From Paenibacillus typhae (lineage in GTDB: Bacteria > Bacillota > Bacilli > Paenibacillales > Paenibacillaceae), in NCBI RefSeq assembly GCF_900099765.1, contig NZ_FNDX01000002.1, forward strand, positions 1 to 64,000: 64,000 bases of DNA, given 5' to 3'. Made by a program: the position numbers and the translations under genes. Within the stretch, counting starts at the first letter, position 1; each line of letters begins with the position of its first letter. The notes below the pieces were generated by a model, which was not told where the DNA came from, ran no database searches, and saw nothing but the letters and a program-made list of their open reading frames with translations. This document shows, one piece after another, positions 8,167 through 17,185 of the stretch.

Positions 8167-9585
8167 ATGGGTAAACAGCAAATTGGCGTGGTCGGACTGG
8201 CCGTAATGGGTAAGAACCTGGCCATGAATATGGAGAGCAAGGGTTTTTCGGTAGCCGTATATAACCGTTCTAGTGAGAAAACAGATGAACTGCTGGCTGA
8301 AGCAGCAGGCAAAAACTTCGTCGGAGCATACAGCATTGAGGAGTTCGTGCAATCGCTGGAGCTGCCGCGCAAAATCATGATTATGGTTAAAGCAGGTAAG
8401 CCGACTGATGATACGATTCAGCAGCTGGTTCCGTTTCTTTCGCCGGGCGATATCCTGATTGACGGCGGAAACGCCTTTTTCCCTGACACACAGCGCCGCA
8501 ACAAGGAGCTGCAGGCTCAGGGCTTCCGATTCATTGGAGCCGGCGTTTCCGGCGGCGAAGAAGGCGCACTGAAAGGGCCGGCGATTATGCCGGGCGGCCA
8601 GCAGGATGCCTACGAGCTTGTTGAACCGATTCTGACAGCTATTTCCGCAAAAGTGGACGGCGATCCGTGCTCGACCTACATCGGACCGGACGGAGCCGGA
8701 CACTATGTCAAGATGGTTCACAACGGCATCGAGTATGGCGATATGCAGCTGATCGGCGAAGCTTACCAGCTGCTGAAGGATGTGCTGGGTCTGGACACTG
8801 CCGAGCTGCACGAAATCTTTGCCGAGTGGAACCGCGGCGAGCTGAGCAGCTATCTGATCGAGATTACTGCCGACATTTTTGCCAAGGCAGACCCGGAAAC
8901 CGGTAAGCCGATGGTCGATGTTATCCTTGATTCCGCCGGCCAGAAGGGGACAGGCAAATGGACCAGCCAGAATGCACTGGATCTCGGTGTGCCGCTGTCC
9001 ATCATCACGGAATCCGTCTTTGCCCGCTTCCTGTCTGCGATGAAGGAAGAGCGTGTAGCGGCCAGCAAACGTCTGCAGGGACCTGAGTTCAAGAGCTTTG
9101 ACGGGGATGCCAAGGAATTCATTGAAGCTGTCCGCAAAGCGCTGTATGCCAGCAAAATCGCCTCCTACGCCCAGGGCTTCGCCCAAATGCGCGTAGCCTC
9201 GGACGAATACAACTGGAACCTGAACTACGGCAGCATCGCAATGATCTTCCGCGGCGGCTGCATTATCCGTGCCGGCTTCCTGCAGAATATCAAGGATGCC
9301 TATGACCGTGATCCTGAGCTGAAGAACCTGTTCCTCGATGAGTATTTCAGCAATGTTGTCCATAACTACCAGGATGCCTGGAGAGAAGTAGTGGCATTGG
9401 CTGTTAAACGCGGTATTCCGGTTCCGGCGTTTGCTTCCGGTCTTGCATACTATGACAGCTACCGTTCCGAAAGACTTCCTGCCAACCTGCTGCAGGCACA
9501 GCGTGATTACTTCGGTGCACATACCTTTGAGCGTCTTGACAAGCCGGGCAGCTTCCATTTCCAGTGGATGAGCCAAGGCGAATAA
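8167..9585 (+). CDS. gnd: 6-phosphogluconate dehydrogenase, decarboxylating
   Basis: 472 residues from the ATG at 8167; a TTG two codons earlier (8161) is also possible, but the family starts at MxKQQIGVxG. It converts 6-phosphogluconate to ribulose 5-phosphate, CO2 and NADPH. Seen: [10 protein letters not shown] nucleotide loop, [13 protein letters not shown], and [13 protein letters not shown] with the catalytic lysine and asparagine. A GGGAGG box is upstream and a strong terminator follows at 9602. It closes the zwf-tal-gnd unit; 6-phosphogluconolactonase is not present here. Confidence 0.97.
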   Translation: MGKQQIGVVGLAVMGKNLAMNMESKGFSVAVYNRSSEKTDELLAEAAGKNFVGAYSIEEFVQSLELPRKIMIMVKAGKPTDDTIQQLVPFLSPGDILIDGGNAFFPDTQRRNKELQAQGFRFIGAGVSGGEEGALKGPAIMPGGQQDAYELVEPILTAISAKVDGDPCSTYIGPDGAGHYVKMVHNGIEYGDMQLIGEAYQLLKDVLGLDTAELHEIFAEWNRGELSSYLIEITADIFAKADPETGKPMVDVILDSAGQKGTGKWTSQNALDLGVPLSIITESVFARFLSAMKEERVAASKRLQGPEFKSFDGDAKEFIEAVRKALYASKIASYAQGFAQMRVASDEYNWNLNYGSIAMIFRGGCIIRAGFLQNIKDAYDRDPELKNLFLDEYFSNVVHNYQDAWREVVALAVKRGIPVPAFASGLAYYDSYRSERLPANLLQAQRDYFGAHTFERLDKPGSFHFQWMSQGE

Positions 9586-9601
9586 TCTGATAGATGTAGG
9601 A

Positions 9602-9632
9602 AGTCCGGGTCTTTCGACCCGGGCTTTTTCCT
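9602..9632 (+). terminator. Rho-independent terminator after gnd
   Basis: AGTCCGGGTC, loop TTTC, GACCCGGGCT, then TTTTTC. Strong GC stem directly behind the gnd stop. Confidence 0.92.
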
Positions 9633-9704
9633 TTTGAGGGGGATCAAGACTTGATAGGGCTTATATGCTATGATCTTGTTATTACGACCCAGGAAGAGGT
9701 TATT

Positions 9705-10706
9705 ATGAAAAACGCAAATGCCAATCTGATGAAGGAAATTAATCTGAATAACGTGCGCCAAGTGATGAAGCGTGCCGGGACTGCAACCAAGCCGCAGCTG
9801 GCAATGCTGACTCAGCTTAGCGTGGTTACGGTCAACTCACTCGTCAAGGAGCTGCTTGAATCAAAGGAGATTATTGAAGACCAGACAGCAGCATCCGGCG
9901 GAGGCAGACCGGCCCTGACCTACCGGTTCAACTATGATCATAGCCAGGCGCTGGTGATTTATTTGAAGGAGAATCAAGGGCAGCGCGTTGCTTCTGCGGC
10001 TGTAATCAATCTGGAAAACCGGATTGTGAGCCAAAATGAATATGTGCTGCCTGCCTTTGAACAGAAGTATTTTGCTGAAATCATCCGTGGCTTTCTAATT
10101 GCCTGTCCGCAGGTGAAAGTGATCGGCATGGGCATTCCGGGGCAGATTGTTAACGGCAGAATTGTTGTAGCAAGCCATCACGAGCTGCAGGGAGCTCCGT
10201 TGATTGAGGAGCTTGAGCAGCAGTTCCAGCTTCCGGTTATGGTAGAGAATGATGTCAACGCTGCAGTGTTCGGCTACCAGGCCTCCCGGGGAGAAGCAGA
10301 CGGGCAATGTATAACAGGGATCTACTTTCCGAAGAAGTATCCGCCTGGTATGGGCATTTATCTGAACGGCAATATCATCAGAGGCAAAAACGGCATGGCC
10401 GGAGAGATTAAATTCCTCCCGCAAAGGATTGACTGGTACGCTGAAATGAAGGAAGAAGTATTACTGGAGGCGGCCTGCCGGATTATTCAGAGCGTTAACG
10501 CCGTTCTTGCCCCTGATCAGATTGTGATCTATCAGGAGATGACAGGTGCTGAACGCTGGAATCATTTCTGGAACGGCTATCAGTCTCAGGAACCGATGCC
10601 TCATTATCCTGAAGTGATCCTATGCAATACTTTTCAGGCGGATTACGAAGCGGGGATGCGCATGCTGACTCTGCAAAAGCTTGATCCTGTGCCGGTACAA
10701 TTTTAG
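9705..10706 (+). CDS. ROK family transcriptional regulator
   Basis: About 333 residues from the ATG at 9705, chosen for the AGGAAGAGG box; the frame is open further up but without an RBS. An N-terminal winged HTH (about 10-65: NNVRQVMKRAG..TKPQLAMLTQLSVVTVNSLVKEL) is joined to a ROK sugar-kinase-like body with GMGIPGQI and VENDVNAAVFG. The cysteine-rich zinc motif of ROK repressors and kinases is missing and the body is degenerate, so it is most likely a sugar-sensing regulator rather than a kinase. It is followed by an MFS transporter and a maltose acetyltransferase, which suggests control of those genes. Confidence 0.82.
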   Translation: MKNANANLMKEINLNNVRQVMKRAGTATKPQLAMLTQLSVVTVNSLVKELLESKEIIEDQTAASGGGRPALTYRFNYDHSQALVIYLKENQGQRVASAAVINLENRIVSQNEYVLPAFEQKYFAEIIRGFLIACPQVKVIGMGIPGQIVNGRIVVASHHELQGAPLIEELEQQFQLPVMVENDVNAAVFGYQASRGEADGQCITGIYFPKKYPPGMGIYLNGNIIRGKNGMAGEIKFLPQRIDWYAEMKEEVLLEAACRIIQSVNAVLAPDQIVIYQEMTGAERWNHFWNGYQSQEPMPHYPEVILCNTFQADYEAGMRMLTLQKLDPVPVQF

Positions 10707-10713
10707 TAATTTA

Positions 10714-10742
10714 TTGACAAAGGACGGATGGTAGCGCATATT
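10714..10742 (+). promoter_or_regulatory. Sigma-A type promoter candidate before the MFS gene
   Basis: TTGACA at 10714-10719, 17-nt spacer, CATATT at 10737-10742 (4 of 6 to TATAAT). It lies 60 nt before the MFS start. Confidence 0.6.
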
Positions 10743-10752
10743 AAATAAAGAT

Positions 10753-10764
10753 ACTTTATAAAGT
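10753..10764. promoter_or_regulatory. Perfect palindrome, operator candidate
   Basis: ACTTTATAAAGT, a 12-bp perfect palindrome just downstream of the promoter candidate and upstream of the MFS start. Its position suits a repressor site, possibly for the ROK protein encoded next door; this link is inference. Confidence 0.45.
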
Positions 10765-10802
10765 AGTTATAATAAATGATTATGTTGTGAAAGAGGGATG
10801 GT

Positions 10803-12020
10803 ATGGCAACCTGGTTTCTTGTCATTATTTATCTGGCCTTTATCAGCCTGGGGCTACCCGATTCCCTGCTTGGCTCAGCCTGGCCGGTTATGCAGCCTGA
10901 ATTGAATGCATCTCTGGATTCGGCAGGTGTAATCGCCATGATTATCGCTGCTGGAACCATTGTATCCAGCCTCGCCAGCGGGAAGATGATTGAATGGCTG
11001 GGCACCGGAAAAGTCACCTTGATCAGCTGCTTAATGACGGCAGCTGCGCTTCTTGGCTTCTCAGCCGCTCCTTCGCTATTGTGGCTGCTGCTGCTGGCGA
11101 TTCCCTTAGGACTGGGAGCAGGCTCGGTTGACGCGGCACTCAACAATTATGTTGCAGCCCACTATAAAGCGCATCATATGAACTGGCTGCACTGCTTCTG
11201 GGGAGTAGGGGCAACAATGGGGCCAATCATTATGTCCTTCTACATGGCGGACCAGGGCTCCTGGCGCGGCGGTTATGCAGCAGTTGCGGTAATCCAGTTC
11301 GCGCTGGTTGTTATTTTACTCGTAACGCTGCCGCTATGGTCCAGGATCGCCGCTGTCCATGAGCAGAACAAGGCAGGAGAGGAGCCGGAAGCGGAACAAT
11401 ACGGGAATGACAAAAGTACAACTGGAGCACCCGCCAAGGCCAACATTTTCGGGATTAAAGGGGTAAAAACGACCCTGATCGCTTTTCTGTTCTATTGCGG
11501 GGTAGAGATGACCGTCGGCTTATGGGGAGCCAGCTTCCTTGTAGGGACGAGGGAACTGGATGCACAGACTGCCGCCGCGTGGATCTCCATGTATTACGGC
11601 GGGATTACCATCGGACGTCTACTCTCGGGATTCATTACGTTAAAGGTGAACAATAAAATACTGATCCGCTCGGGACAGCTTATTGCTATGGCGGGAGGTA
11701 TACTATTGCTGCTGCCGCTCCTGGATTCTTTTCTGCTGGTTGGCCTGATCCTGATCGGCCTCGGGCTGGCACCGATTTATCCGGGACTGCTGCATGAGAC
11801 ACCGGCACGCTTCGGCAAGGAAAATTCCACCCGTCTCATGGGCTATCAGATGGCTGTGGCCTATACGGGAACGACGCTGCTGCCCCCGTTATTCGGTTTT
11901 ATTGCAGCTAAGACTACTGTGGCCATTTTCCCGTTCACGGTTCTACTGTTCCTGAGCCTGATGTTTCTCAGTGCCGAAAATGTTAACCGGGTCATCCGCG
12001 CCAAACGGACTGGAATTTAA
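10803..12020 (+). CDS. MFS transporter, sugar-porter/FHS-like
   Basis: 405 residues with about 12 hydrophobic helices and a hydrophilic middle loop near 185-215 (EQNKAGEEPEAEQYGNDKS). The N-terminus FISLGLPDSLLGSAWPVM and the NWLHCFWGVGATMGP block are typical of the fucose/hexose-type MFS branch. The ATG follows GAAAGAGGG. The substrate is unknown; the ROK regulator before it and the maltose acetyltransferase after it point to a sugar or sugar derivative. The acetyltransferase starts 23 nt after the stop, so the two are probably cotranscribed. Confidence 0.85.
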   Translation: MATWFLVIIYLAFISLGLPDSLLGSAWPVMQPELNASLDSAGVIAMIIAAGTIVSSLASGKMIEWLGTGKVTLISCLMTAAALLGFSAAPSLLWLLLLAIPLGLGAGSVDAALNNYVAAHYKAHHMNWLHCFWGVGATMGPIIMSFYMADQGSWRGGYAAVAVIQFALVVILLVTLPLWSRIAAVHEQNKAGEEPEAEQYGNDKSTTGAPAKANIFGIKGVKTTLIAFLFYCGVEMTVGLWGASFLVGTRELDAQTAAAWISMYYGGITIGRLLSGFITLKVNNKILIRSGQLIAMAGGILLLLPLLDSFLLVGLILIGLGLAPIYPGLLHETPARFGKENSTRLMGYQMAVAYTGTTLLPPLFGFIAAKTTVAIFPFTVLLFLSLMFLSAENVNRVIRAKRTGI

Positions 12021-12042
12021 TAATGAAAGGAAGACGATAGCA

Positions 12043-12654
12043 ATGAATCAAAAGGAACGTATGCTGGCCGGACTGCCTTATAAAGCCTGGCTGGATGGTC
12101 TGATGGAAGAGCGTACCGAGAACAAGCGGAAGGTTCAGCTGTACAATCAGCTGCGCCCGGATGAACGGACCAGACAGGAGGAACTCATCCGCAGTATTCT
12201 GGGAAAGGCCGGCAAGGGAGTACACATAGAGCCTCCATTTTTTTGCGATTACGGCTTGAATATCGAGGCGGGCGACAATTTCTATGCCAATTTCAATTGT
12301 ACAATTCTCGATGTCGGCAAGGTTAAGATCGGCAACAATGTCATGTTCGCCCCTAATGTATCTCTCTATACGGCAGGCCACCCAATTCACCCGGATTCAA
12401 GGAACTCCGGCTATGAGTATGGCATTGCCATCACGATTGGTGACAACGTCTGGATAGGCGGAAACGTGGTCGTCACTCCTGGTGTTACTATAGGCAGCAA
12501 TGCTGTAATCGGGGCAGGCAGTGTGGTAACGAAGGATATTCCGGACAATGTGATTGCCGCAGGTAATCCTTGCAGAGTGATCCGTGAGATTACAGAAGAT
12601 GACCGGAAATATTATTTCAAGGACAGGGAGTTTGATGTCGAGGATTACATGTAA
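12043..12654 (+). CDS. maa: Maltose/galactoside O-acetyltransferase (hexapeptide repeat)
   Basis: 203 residues from the ATG at 12043, preceded by GAAAGGAAG; an upstream extension overlaps the MFS gene and is not conserved in kind. Seen: N-terminal Mac domain (KERMLAGLPYKAWLDGL..ENK..LYNQLRP), then a left-handed beta-helix of hexapeptide repeats with the catalytic histidine H113 in YTAGHPIH and the tail VITKDIPDNVIAAGNPCRVIR-like region. The family acetylates sugars such as glucose, maltose or galactosides at a terminal hydroxyl, possibly as detoxification coupled to efflux, which suits the neighbouring MFS gene. Confidence 0.9.
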   Translation: MNQKERMLAGLPYKAWLDGLMEERTENKRKVQLYNQLRPDERTRQEELIRSILGKAGKGVHIEPPFFCDYGLNIEAGDNFYANFNCTILDVGKVKIGNNVMFAPNVSLYTAGHPIHPDSRNSGYEYGIAITIGDNVWIGGNVVVTPGVTIGSNAVIGAGSVVTKDIPDNVIAAGNPCRVIREITEDDRKYYFKDREFDVEDYM

Positions 12655-12685
12655 AATAGAAGGGGAATCAAAGACTATACTGCAA

Positions 12686-12735
12686 AGTGCATCTGTATTG
12701 TTGGCGGCTTGCTGACAGGGCGGATGCATTTTTTT
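12686..12735 (+). terminator. Rho-independent terminator after maa
   Basis: TGCATC (12688-12693) pairs with GATGCA (12723-12728), with extra pairing inside the loop, followed by a run of seven T residues. Confidence 0.75.
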
Positions 12736-12743
12736 GCATGACC

Positions 12744-12777
12744 ATTTGTTGTATTTACAACAAATAAGAGATATTAT
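12744..12777 (+). promoter_or_regulatory. MarR promoter with overlapping operator
   Basis: The inverted repeat ATTTGTTGTA-N2-TACAACAAAT (12744-12765) is perfect over 10+10 bp. It overlaps a promoter with -35 TTGTAT (12749-12754), 17-nt spacer and -10 TATTAT (12772-12777), 33 nt before the marR start. The size and place are those of an autoregulatory MarR operator. Confidence 0.8.
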
Positions 12778-12810
12778 TAATGATATTAAAAAAGGATTGG
12801 AGCGGCCGCC

Positions 12811-13263
12811 ATGAAGGAAATTCTGCGCGAAATCGGGATGATTGCCAGAGCCCTTGATTCGATCAGCAATATAGAATTCAAAGAGTTCGACCTGACAAAA
12901 GGGCAATACCTCTACCTTGTGCGCATCTGTGAGCACCCTGGGATTATACAGGAGAAGGTGGCTGAAATGCTCAAGGTTGACCGTACTACTGCTGCCCGGG
13001 CGATCCAGAAGCTTGAACATAACGGTCTGGTCGAGAAGAGGGATGATCCGCATAACCGGAAGATTAACCGGCTTTTTCCCACTGCTAAGGGAGAGCAGGT
13101 TTTTCCTTATATTATGAGAGAACATGCGCATTCGGATAACGTCGCTCTGGCTGGATTATCGGAAACGGAGACAGATGTCTTGTTCCAGCTTTTGCAGCGG
13201 GTCAGAAAGAATGTGGAAATGGACTGGGAATCGGTAAAGAAGGGCAACAAACGCGAATATTGA
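12811..13263 (+). CDS. MarR family transcriptional regulator
   Basis: 150 residues. The winged HTH is at about 45-105 (PGIIQEKVAEMLKVDRTTAARAIQKLEHNGLVEKRDDPHNRKINRLFPT), with dimer helices at both ends. AAGGATTGGAG precedes the ATG. It sits directly before paiA, with 29 nt between the stop and the next start, and has a perfect operator over its own promoter. So it probably represses itself and the acetyltransferase and lets go on binding a small ligand. Confidence 0.9.
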   Translation: MKEILREIGMIARALDSISNIEFKEFDLTKGQYLYLVRICEHPGIIQEKVAEMLKVDRTTAARAIQKLEHNGLVEKRDDPHNRKINRLFPTAKGEQVFPYIMREHAHSDNVALAGLSETETDVLFQLLQRVRKNVEMDWESVKKGNKREY

Positions 13264-13292
13264 ATGCATTCAGTAAAGGAGCCGCTAACAAA

Positions 13293-13808
13293 ATGAATAT
13301 CACGATCAAACAATGCACCCTGGACGATCTGAAGGAACTGCAAGCCCTTAGTATTGAAACCTTCGATGAGACGTTCAAAGATCAGAATTCGCCGGAGGTT
13401 ATGAAGGATTATCTGGACAAGGCTTTTTCTGCTGAGAAGCTGGAGCAGGAGCTGACACGGCCTGGTTCTGAATTCTTTTTTGCCATGGTGAACGGGGAGC
13501 CGGCCGGCTATCTTAAGCTAAATATAGATGAAGCCCAATCCGAAGCTATGGGCGCGGACACGCTCGAAATCGAGAGGATATACATCAGCAGCAGGTATCA
13601 TGGAATGGGGCTTGGAAAAAACATGATTATCCATGCGCACAATAACGCCGGTAAGTACAACAAAACCCGGATCTGGCTCGGAGTATGGGAAAAGAACGGT
13701 CCGGCGATCGGATTTTATCAAAAAATGGGCTTTGTCCAGACTGGCACACATATCTTCCAGATGGGTGATGAAGCACAGACCGATTTTATTATGGAAAAGG
13801 CGCTGTAA
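13293..13808 (+). CDS. paiA: Spermidine/spermine N-acetyltransferase PaiA
   Basis: 171 residues from the ATG at 13293 with AAAGGAG upstream. It is very close in wording to Bacillus subtilis PaiA: LSIETFDETFKDQNSPE at the start, LEIERIYI, RYHGMGLGKNMI for acetyl-CoA binding, and WLGVWEKN..AIGFYQKMGF..G.H.FQMGDE at the end. PaiA acetylates polyamines and lowers toxic excess. In B. subtilis it pairs with paiB; here paiB is absent and a MarR gene precedes it, so regulation differs. Confidence 0.9.
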   Translation: MNITIKQCTLDDLKELQALSIETFDETFKDQNSPEVMKDYLDKAFSAEKLEQELTRPGSEFFFAMVNGEPAGYLKLNIDEAQSEAMGADTLEIERIYISSRYHGMGLGKNMIIHAHNNAGKYNKTRIWLGVWEKNGPAIGFYQKMGFVQTGTHIFQMGDEAQTDFIMEKAL

Positions 13809-13880
13809 AACCGGAATTACTGTAATGAAAGGGCTTGCGGAAATGGCAATGTCATAACACAATCTAACTAAAGATAAAGA

Positions 13881-13935
13881 ATAACAAACGGCAGTCTAGA
13901 CCTTTTAAATAAGAGTCTTTGACTGCCGTTGTTAT
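13881..13935. terminator. Long bidirectional terminator hairpin
   Basis: ATAACAAACGGCAGTC (13881-13896) pairs with GACTGCCGTTGTTAT (13921-13935), 15 bp with one bulged A, and an inner AGAC/GTCT stem. It lies between convergent paiA and the serine hydrolase gene. Confidence 0.85.
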
Positions 13936-13947
13936 CAATCTCAATCC

Positions 13948-15123
13948 TTACAAACTACTAAACACAATATTCCGCAGCTTGCGGGTGACAGGAAGGGTAC
14001 CGGCGTCCTTTTTCTGGACCATAAACAGTATAGTCAGCGCATCCTGCGGGCTATTCATGAAGTAGGCGCCAAGCCAGCCGTCCCAGCCGTATTCGCCTTT
14101 GCTGCCGATATGTCCGGCCTGGCCCGGCTCAGTCATAATCCGCATCTGGTTGCCGTAGCTGTGCCCGCACAGGGATTGCCACAAGGCGAAGCTTTGCTGC
14201 TGGGGTGGAGTCAGACCCGCCGAGGTCATATACTGAACAGTTCTCGGTTTGAGCAGCTGAACGCCGTCCAGACTGCCGCCCTTCATGAGCATTGTCGTAA
14301 ATCTCGCGGCATCGTCAATAGTGGAGGCCAGTCCGGCTCCGCCAGACTCGAAGGCCGGTTCGCGGTCCAGCTGATGATTAATTCCCAGATGGCTGTCCGC
14401 ATACAGCTTCAAACCGCCTTCACTGTCATCCTGATAGGTTTTGGCGAGCCGGCTTCTCTGTTCTTCCGTCAGCCAGAACCCGGTATCCTCCATTCCGAGC
14501 GGCCCGAAAATTTCCGTCTTCAGAAATTCCCCAAACTGCATGCCGCTTGCTGCTTCCACAACAGCGCCAAGCACATCAGCGGATGTGCCGTATTCCCAGG
14601 AAGCTCCCGGCTCGAAAGCAAGCGGACCTTGCCCCAGCCGGCCGGCAAATTCCTTAGTGGTCATCGGATTTGCTCCAAGCAGACGGGTACCGAGCTCCTG
14701 AAGCAGGCTTTCGGTATACTGTCCGGCCAGGCCGGGACCGCCATACACAAGTCCTGATGTCATGTTCAGCAGGTCATGGATGTTAACTTCGCGTTCGGGG
14801 GCAGCCAGCCCGCCGTTTTTTTCAACCATCTGACTACGGAATTCGGGTATGTAACGGCTTACAGGATCGAACAGATCGATTTCTCCGCGTTCCAGCAGCT
14901 TCATAACGGCAGTTGCTGTTACCGGCTTGCTCATCGAATATAGCCTGAAGATTGAGTTCCTAGCAATGGGATTCCCCGTCTCCATATCGGCTAGACCGTC
15001 CTCGTGATAAAAGACCTCTTCCCCGTTCTTAATCACCATAAAGTTAGCCCCGGCGATTTCTTTGTTTGCAATACTGGTGCTGAGTGTTTTTTTCAGCTGT
15101 GAGGTTGTGCCTGATTCCAGCAT
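13948..15123 (-). CDS. Class C beta-lactamase-like serine hydrolase
   Basis: 391 residues. The active-site S-x-x-K is SMSK at 63-66 (LYSMSKPVTATAVMKLLE), followed by the HDLLNMTSGL block and WEYGTSADVLG, where the Y-x-N motif reads Y-G-T as in EstB-like esterases. There is no signal peptide or lipobox, so a cytoplasmic esterase or peptidase-like role is more likely than antibiotic resistance. The ATG at 15123 follows AAAGGAG on the minus strand. It is divergent from the GDPD gene with 278 bp between. Confidence 0.85.
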   Translation of the reverse strand: MLESGTTSQLKKTLSTSIANKEIAGANFMVIKNGEEVFYHEDGLADMETGNPIARNSIFRLYSMSKPVTATAVMKLLERGEIDLFDPVSRYIPEFRSQMVEKNGGLAAPEREVNIHDLLNMTSGLVYGGPGLAGQYTESLLQELGTRLLGANPMTTKEFAGRLGQGPLAFEPGASWEYGTSADVLGAVVEAASGMQFGEFLKTEIFGPLGMEDTGFWLTEEQRSRLAKTYQDDSEGGLKLYADSHLGINHQLDREPAFESGGAGLASTIDDAARFTTMLMKGGSLDGVQLLKPRTVQYMTSAGLTPPQQQSFALWQSLCGHSYGNQMRIMTEPGQAGHIGSKGEYGWDGWLGAYFMNSPQDALTILFMVQKKDAGTLPVTRKLRNIVFSSL

Positions 15124-15401
15124 GGGTTGTCGTTCTCCTTTATCATCATTTTCTCTGAGTCTATAAAAGTGTTAACCACCTGACTAATCAAATATTAAGC
15201 GCTTTTATGAAGGTTGTATAGTAGTTTTGGTGTGGCTGGTTTCTGCGGGGATAAGCTAATTTTTATATTCGCATATGATTCTCACCGGAATATAATAAAA
15301 AAATATCAGCGACCTCAAGGAATGGGTAACGCTTAACCCGTCCGGCATGTTAATATATTATTTATGCTATTAAGGATTAGAAAAGTAAAGAGGGCAGATG
15401 G

Positions 15402-16313
15402 ATGACGAAACTTTTTAGACATAAGGCTTATTTTATCAGTGTTCATGTTTTAATGTTTATTTTCTTGTTCTCAGCACTATATGCGTATTTTCCATGGATA
15501 CAGGTGAAGGTCAAAGAGATCATTGATCCGGCGGATAAGGTGCTAACGATTGCTCACCGCGGTGCTTCAGGTTATGCTCCCGAGAACACCATCCCGGCAA
15601 TAGAGCTGGCGATTGAAATGCAGGCGGATTATATTGAACTCGACATCCATCTGACCAAGGACAAAATTCCTGTCGTTATCCATGATGAGACGGTGAACCG
15701 GACTACAGGCAGCAGGGGGTATGTGAGAAATTTGACCCTGGAGCAGATCAAGCAGCTGGATGCCGGCTCATGGTTTAATGAGGCCTATCCGATGTTTGCC
15801 AGGGAACAGTATGCTGGTATTACCATACCTACACTGGATGAGGTTTTTGAGACGTTCGGCGACAAGACCCGTTACATGATTGAAATCAAGGAGCCTGGGT
15901 CGAATAGCCAGATCGAAGCCTTACTGAACGAAGCGATTGAAAAATATAAACTGGAGGATGTTGTGTCTGTTCACTCCTTCAGCAGTGCCAGCTTACGCAA
16001 GCTTCATGCGATCAACCCGGAGATCCCGCTGTACCAGCTTGTATGGAATGACTATACCACCGCGAGGGTACCCGCGTCTTATCTTGAGAATGTGAAGACC
16101 TATGCCGTCGGAATCAGCCCTAACTTTCAGGGAATCGGAGCAGCTTTTGTGGCTCAGGTGAAAAATGCCGGCCTCAAGGTCATGCCCTATACGGTTAATT
16201 ACCAGGTCAACATGGATAAAGCTTATTTATGGGGCGTGGATGGCGTCTATACGAATTACCCCGACCGTTTTCAGGAGGTCATTGACACCAACAGGGAGAA
16301 TGGGCAGTGGTAG
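15402..16313 (+). CDS. Membrane-anchored glycerophosphodiester phosphodiesterase
   Basis: 303 residues. A single hydrophobic segment at about 10-32 is likely an uncleaved anchor or signal; the enzyme then faces outward. The GDPD catalytic set is visible: HRG with H52, E61 (PENT), E79 and D81 (IELDIHL), H94 (VIHD). The family splits glycerophosphodiesters to glycerol 3-phosphate and an alcohol. The 278-bp region before it is A+T-rich, with no clear promoter that I would defend. The kinase-like gene follows after 70 bp. Confidence 0.9.
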   Translation: MTKLFRHKAYFISVHVLMFIFLFSALYAYFPWIQVKVKEIIDPADKVLTIAHRGASGYAPENTIPAIELAIEMQADYIELDIHLTKDKIPVVIHDETVNRTTGSRGYVRNLTLEQIKQLDAGSWFNEAYPMFAREQYAGITIPTLDEVFETFGDKTRYMIEIKEPGSNSQIEALLNEAIEKYKLEDVVSVHSFSSASLRKLHAINPEIPLYQLVWNDYTTARVPASYLENVKTYAVGISPNFQGIGAAFVAQVKNAGLKVMPYTVNYQVNMDKAYLWGVDGVYTNYPDRFQEVIDTNRENGQW

Positions 16314-16383
16314 CATTATTCCAGGGAACATATGATATATTAATAGAAACAAAATGCCGGACAGGCTGCAGGGAGAAGCAGGT

Positions 16384-17022
16384 ATGGAGAAGCTGCGGGA
16401 ACTGATTACTGATGATTTAATGTTAAAAGCCATTATAGAGAGTATTGATCCGCAGGAGCCTGTAAAAGTCAGCAATGTCCCGTTTCCCTGGAGCGTGCTG
16501 GGCTGCGGCAATTATGCCGCTGTTTTTTGCCATCCCGATTATGAAGACTATGCGGTCAAAATCTACGCCCCGGGAAGACCCGGTCTGGAGGAGGAAGCGG
16601 AGGTATACAAGCTCCTGGGACACCATCCGGCATATGCACGGTGTTATTATATAGGCAGTACCTTTCTTATCCTTGACCGGCTGCACGGGGTTACCTTTTA
16701 CGACTCGATGAAGCAGGGGATCCTTATTACAGAGCAGGCGATCCGCGATATTGACTATGCACTGGACTATGCCCGTTCCCGGGGACTGCAACCGCACGAT
16801 GTTCATGCCAAAAATGTGATGATCAGGGACGGCCGAGGCTTGATAGTGGATGTATCAGACTTCCTCAAGCAGGAAGACTGCAGCATGTGGGAGGATTATA
16901 AGAAAGCCTATTACCGTCTATATAGGCCGATCGCCTCACGGTGGATATTTCCGGTTCCTAGAACAATACTGGAGATCGTCCGGAAAGCCTACAAGTGGCG
17001 TAAAAGGAATAACCGCCGATAG
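16384..17022 (+). CDS. Small protein kinase-like protein
   Basis: About 212 residues from the ATG at 16384, chosen because GGGAGAAG stands just upstream; an ATG ten codons earlier has no RBS. Kinase landmarks: glycine loop GCGNYAAV at 40-47, K59 in YAVKI, catalytic loop HDVHAKN at 138-144 and D156 of DVSDF in place of DFG. It lacks most of the C-lobe, like the short Bacillus kinase-like proteins (YrzF type). The likely activity is Ser/Thr phosphorylation, but the target is unknown. It lies behind GDPD and before a good terminator. Confidence 0.75.
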   Translation: MEKLRELITDDLMLKAIIESIDPQEPVKVSNVPFPWSVLGCGNYAAVFCHPDYEDYAVKIYAPGRPGLEEEAEVYKLLGHHPAYARCYYIGSTFLILDRLHGVTFYDSMKQGILITEQAIRDIDYALDYARSRGLQPHDVHAKNVMIRDGRGLIVDVSDFLKQEDCSMWEDYKKAYYRLYRPIASRWIFPVPRTILEIVRKAYKWRKRNNRR

Positions 17023-17036
17023 ACAAAATCCGATAG

Positions 17037-17067
17037 AGCAGAGACACCATGGTGTCCTGCTTTTTTT
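17037..17067 (+). terminator. Rho-independent terminator
   Basis: AGCAGAGACACC / GGTGTCCTGCT with loop AT (17037-17061), followed by seven T residues. It ends the GDPD/kinase unit. Confidence 0.88.
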
Positions 17068-17185
17068 GTAATATGCTATAGAAATGAAAAAGATCCAACT
17101 TCCTCACATAAAGCGTCAGGTGTTCTATGGTTTTATTATAAGCCGCCTATTATAATAAACGACAATAAATAATGGAGGTGCAGCA

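Noticed and set aside
8041..9576. 511-codon open frame on the minus strand
   Set aside because: It lies entirely antisense to gnd, which has full family motifs; no RBS and no recognisable protein content. A shadow of the biased codon use of gnd.
13948..15123. True beta-lactamase (antibiotic resistance)
   Set aside because: No signal peptide, and the Y-x-N motif is Y-G-T; more like an EstB-type esterase.
15320..15345. GGGTAACGCTTAACCC as a possible operator or hairpin before GDPD
   Set aside because: The symmetry is only partial and no promoter could be placed beside it.
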